Assembly (NCBI RefSeq): GCF_026625985.1
Contig: NZ_CP113116.1
Span: 3,472,001 to 3,536,000 of the forward strand
Direction: 5' to 3'
Source of the DNA: Mycobacterium sp. Aquia_213
GTDB taxonomy: Bacteria; Actinomycetota; Actinomycetes; Mycobacteriales; Mycobacteriaceae
Length of the DNA: 64,000 nt
A program made the position numbers and the translations under genes. The notes beneath the pieces are model-generated. The model did no database searches, had not been told where the DNA came from, and worked only from the letters and a program-made list of their open reading frames with translations. Positions 63,814 through 64,000 of this stretch are shown here, piece by piece. Within the stretch, counting starts at the first letter, position 1. The number at the start of each line of letters is the position of its first letter.

Positions 63814-64000
63814 GACGCCCGCGCGGCGGCATCGAGCCGGGCGCCGCGCGCCCAGTCGACGGCGTTCATGAGTTTCTTGCCGGGCGGCTGAATCTGGCCC
63901 AGCCGCACCGGTTCCGAGCCGGTGCCGACCCGCACGTTCTTGCGATCCACGTGAATTGCGCCGGGCGGCAACGACTCTGGAGCATCCGTGTCGATCTGCA
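63810..64000 (-). CDS. fmt: Methionyl-tRNA formyltransferase, C-terminal end
   Basis: The last 62 codons or so of a gene that begins outside the window. The C-terminal OB-fold domain is recognisable (DRKNVRVGTGSEPVRLGQI, PPGKKLMNAVDWARGARLD) ending AARAS. The enzyme formylates initiator Met-tRNA. The stop overlaps the rsmB ATG. Confidence 0.9.
   Translation of the reverse strand, partial: QIDTDAPESLPPGAIHVDRKNVRVGTGSEPVRLGQIQPPGKKLMNAVDWARGARLDAAARAS

Overview
This window is a stretch of a mycobacterial chromosome. It is GC-rich and densely packed, and almost every gene looks like a one-to-one relative of the Mycobacterium tuberculosis Rv1406-Rv1474c block, in inverted order. It is not from the tuberculosis complex. 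A phosphoenolpyruvate carboxylase gene is present, SufB has no intein, no PE_PGRS genes sit at the sites I recall for M. tuberculosis, and there are extra genes (a PPE protein with a beta-solenoid-like tail, a divergent P450, a YihY membrane protein, a haemophore-like protein). A PPE gene suggests a slow-growing non-tuberculous Mycobacterium, but I cannot name the species. All Rv comparisons are from memory.

Left part (1-13.8 kb): the 3' end of a TetR-type regulator; a 63-residue HTH protein with an ABC-F ATPase; an enoyl-CoA hydratase-like protein and a thioredoxin; FadE15; a YihY membrane protein facing a two-repeat lipoprotein; then the full SUF iron-sulfur operon (sufR-sufB-sufD-sufC-sufS-sufU-sufT), with a palindromic SufR-type operator lying on the sufR start codon.

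13.8-28.2 kb: the mannosyltransferase MptB coupled to an ABC exporter; haem A synthase and haem O synthase on opposite strands, with a degenerate ATP-grasp protein, a quinone oxidoreductase and a small secreted protein between them; then tkt-tal-zwf2-opcA-pgl, the pentose phosphate operon, with its last four genes coupled or nearly so.

28.2-35.5 kb is the accessory part: an orphan PPE protein with about 480 residues of Gly/Thr-rich beta-strand repeats, an AT-richer leader region, a coiled-coil protein, an atypical cytochrome P450, and ppc. 35.5-40.6 kb holds the glycolytic operon gap-pgk-tpiA followed by a FUSC transporter and secG.

40.8-56.4 kb: a small unknown protein, a PucR-type regulator, a lipid cluster (acyltransferase, FadD12, LipO-like hydrolase, WS/DGAT), then uvrC-rapZ-yvcK-whiA (all overlapping by 4 nt and ending in a GC-rich hairpin), a haemophore-like protein, lipoprotein LprH, and ribA2-ribH-PH-domain protein. 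56.4-64 kb: a small unknown protein, ribE with a DUF732 protein, the LprG-P55 lipid/drug export pair, and fmt-rsmB-rpe-ribD. Riboflavin genes are thus spread over three nearby minus-strand units. No rRNA, tRNA, insertion sequence, prophage or CRISPR array was seen.
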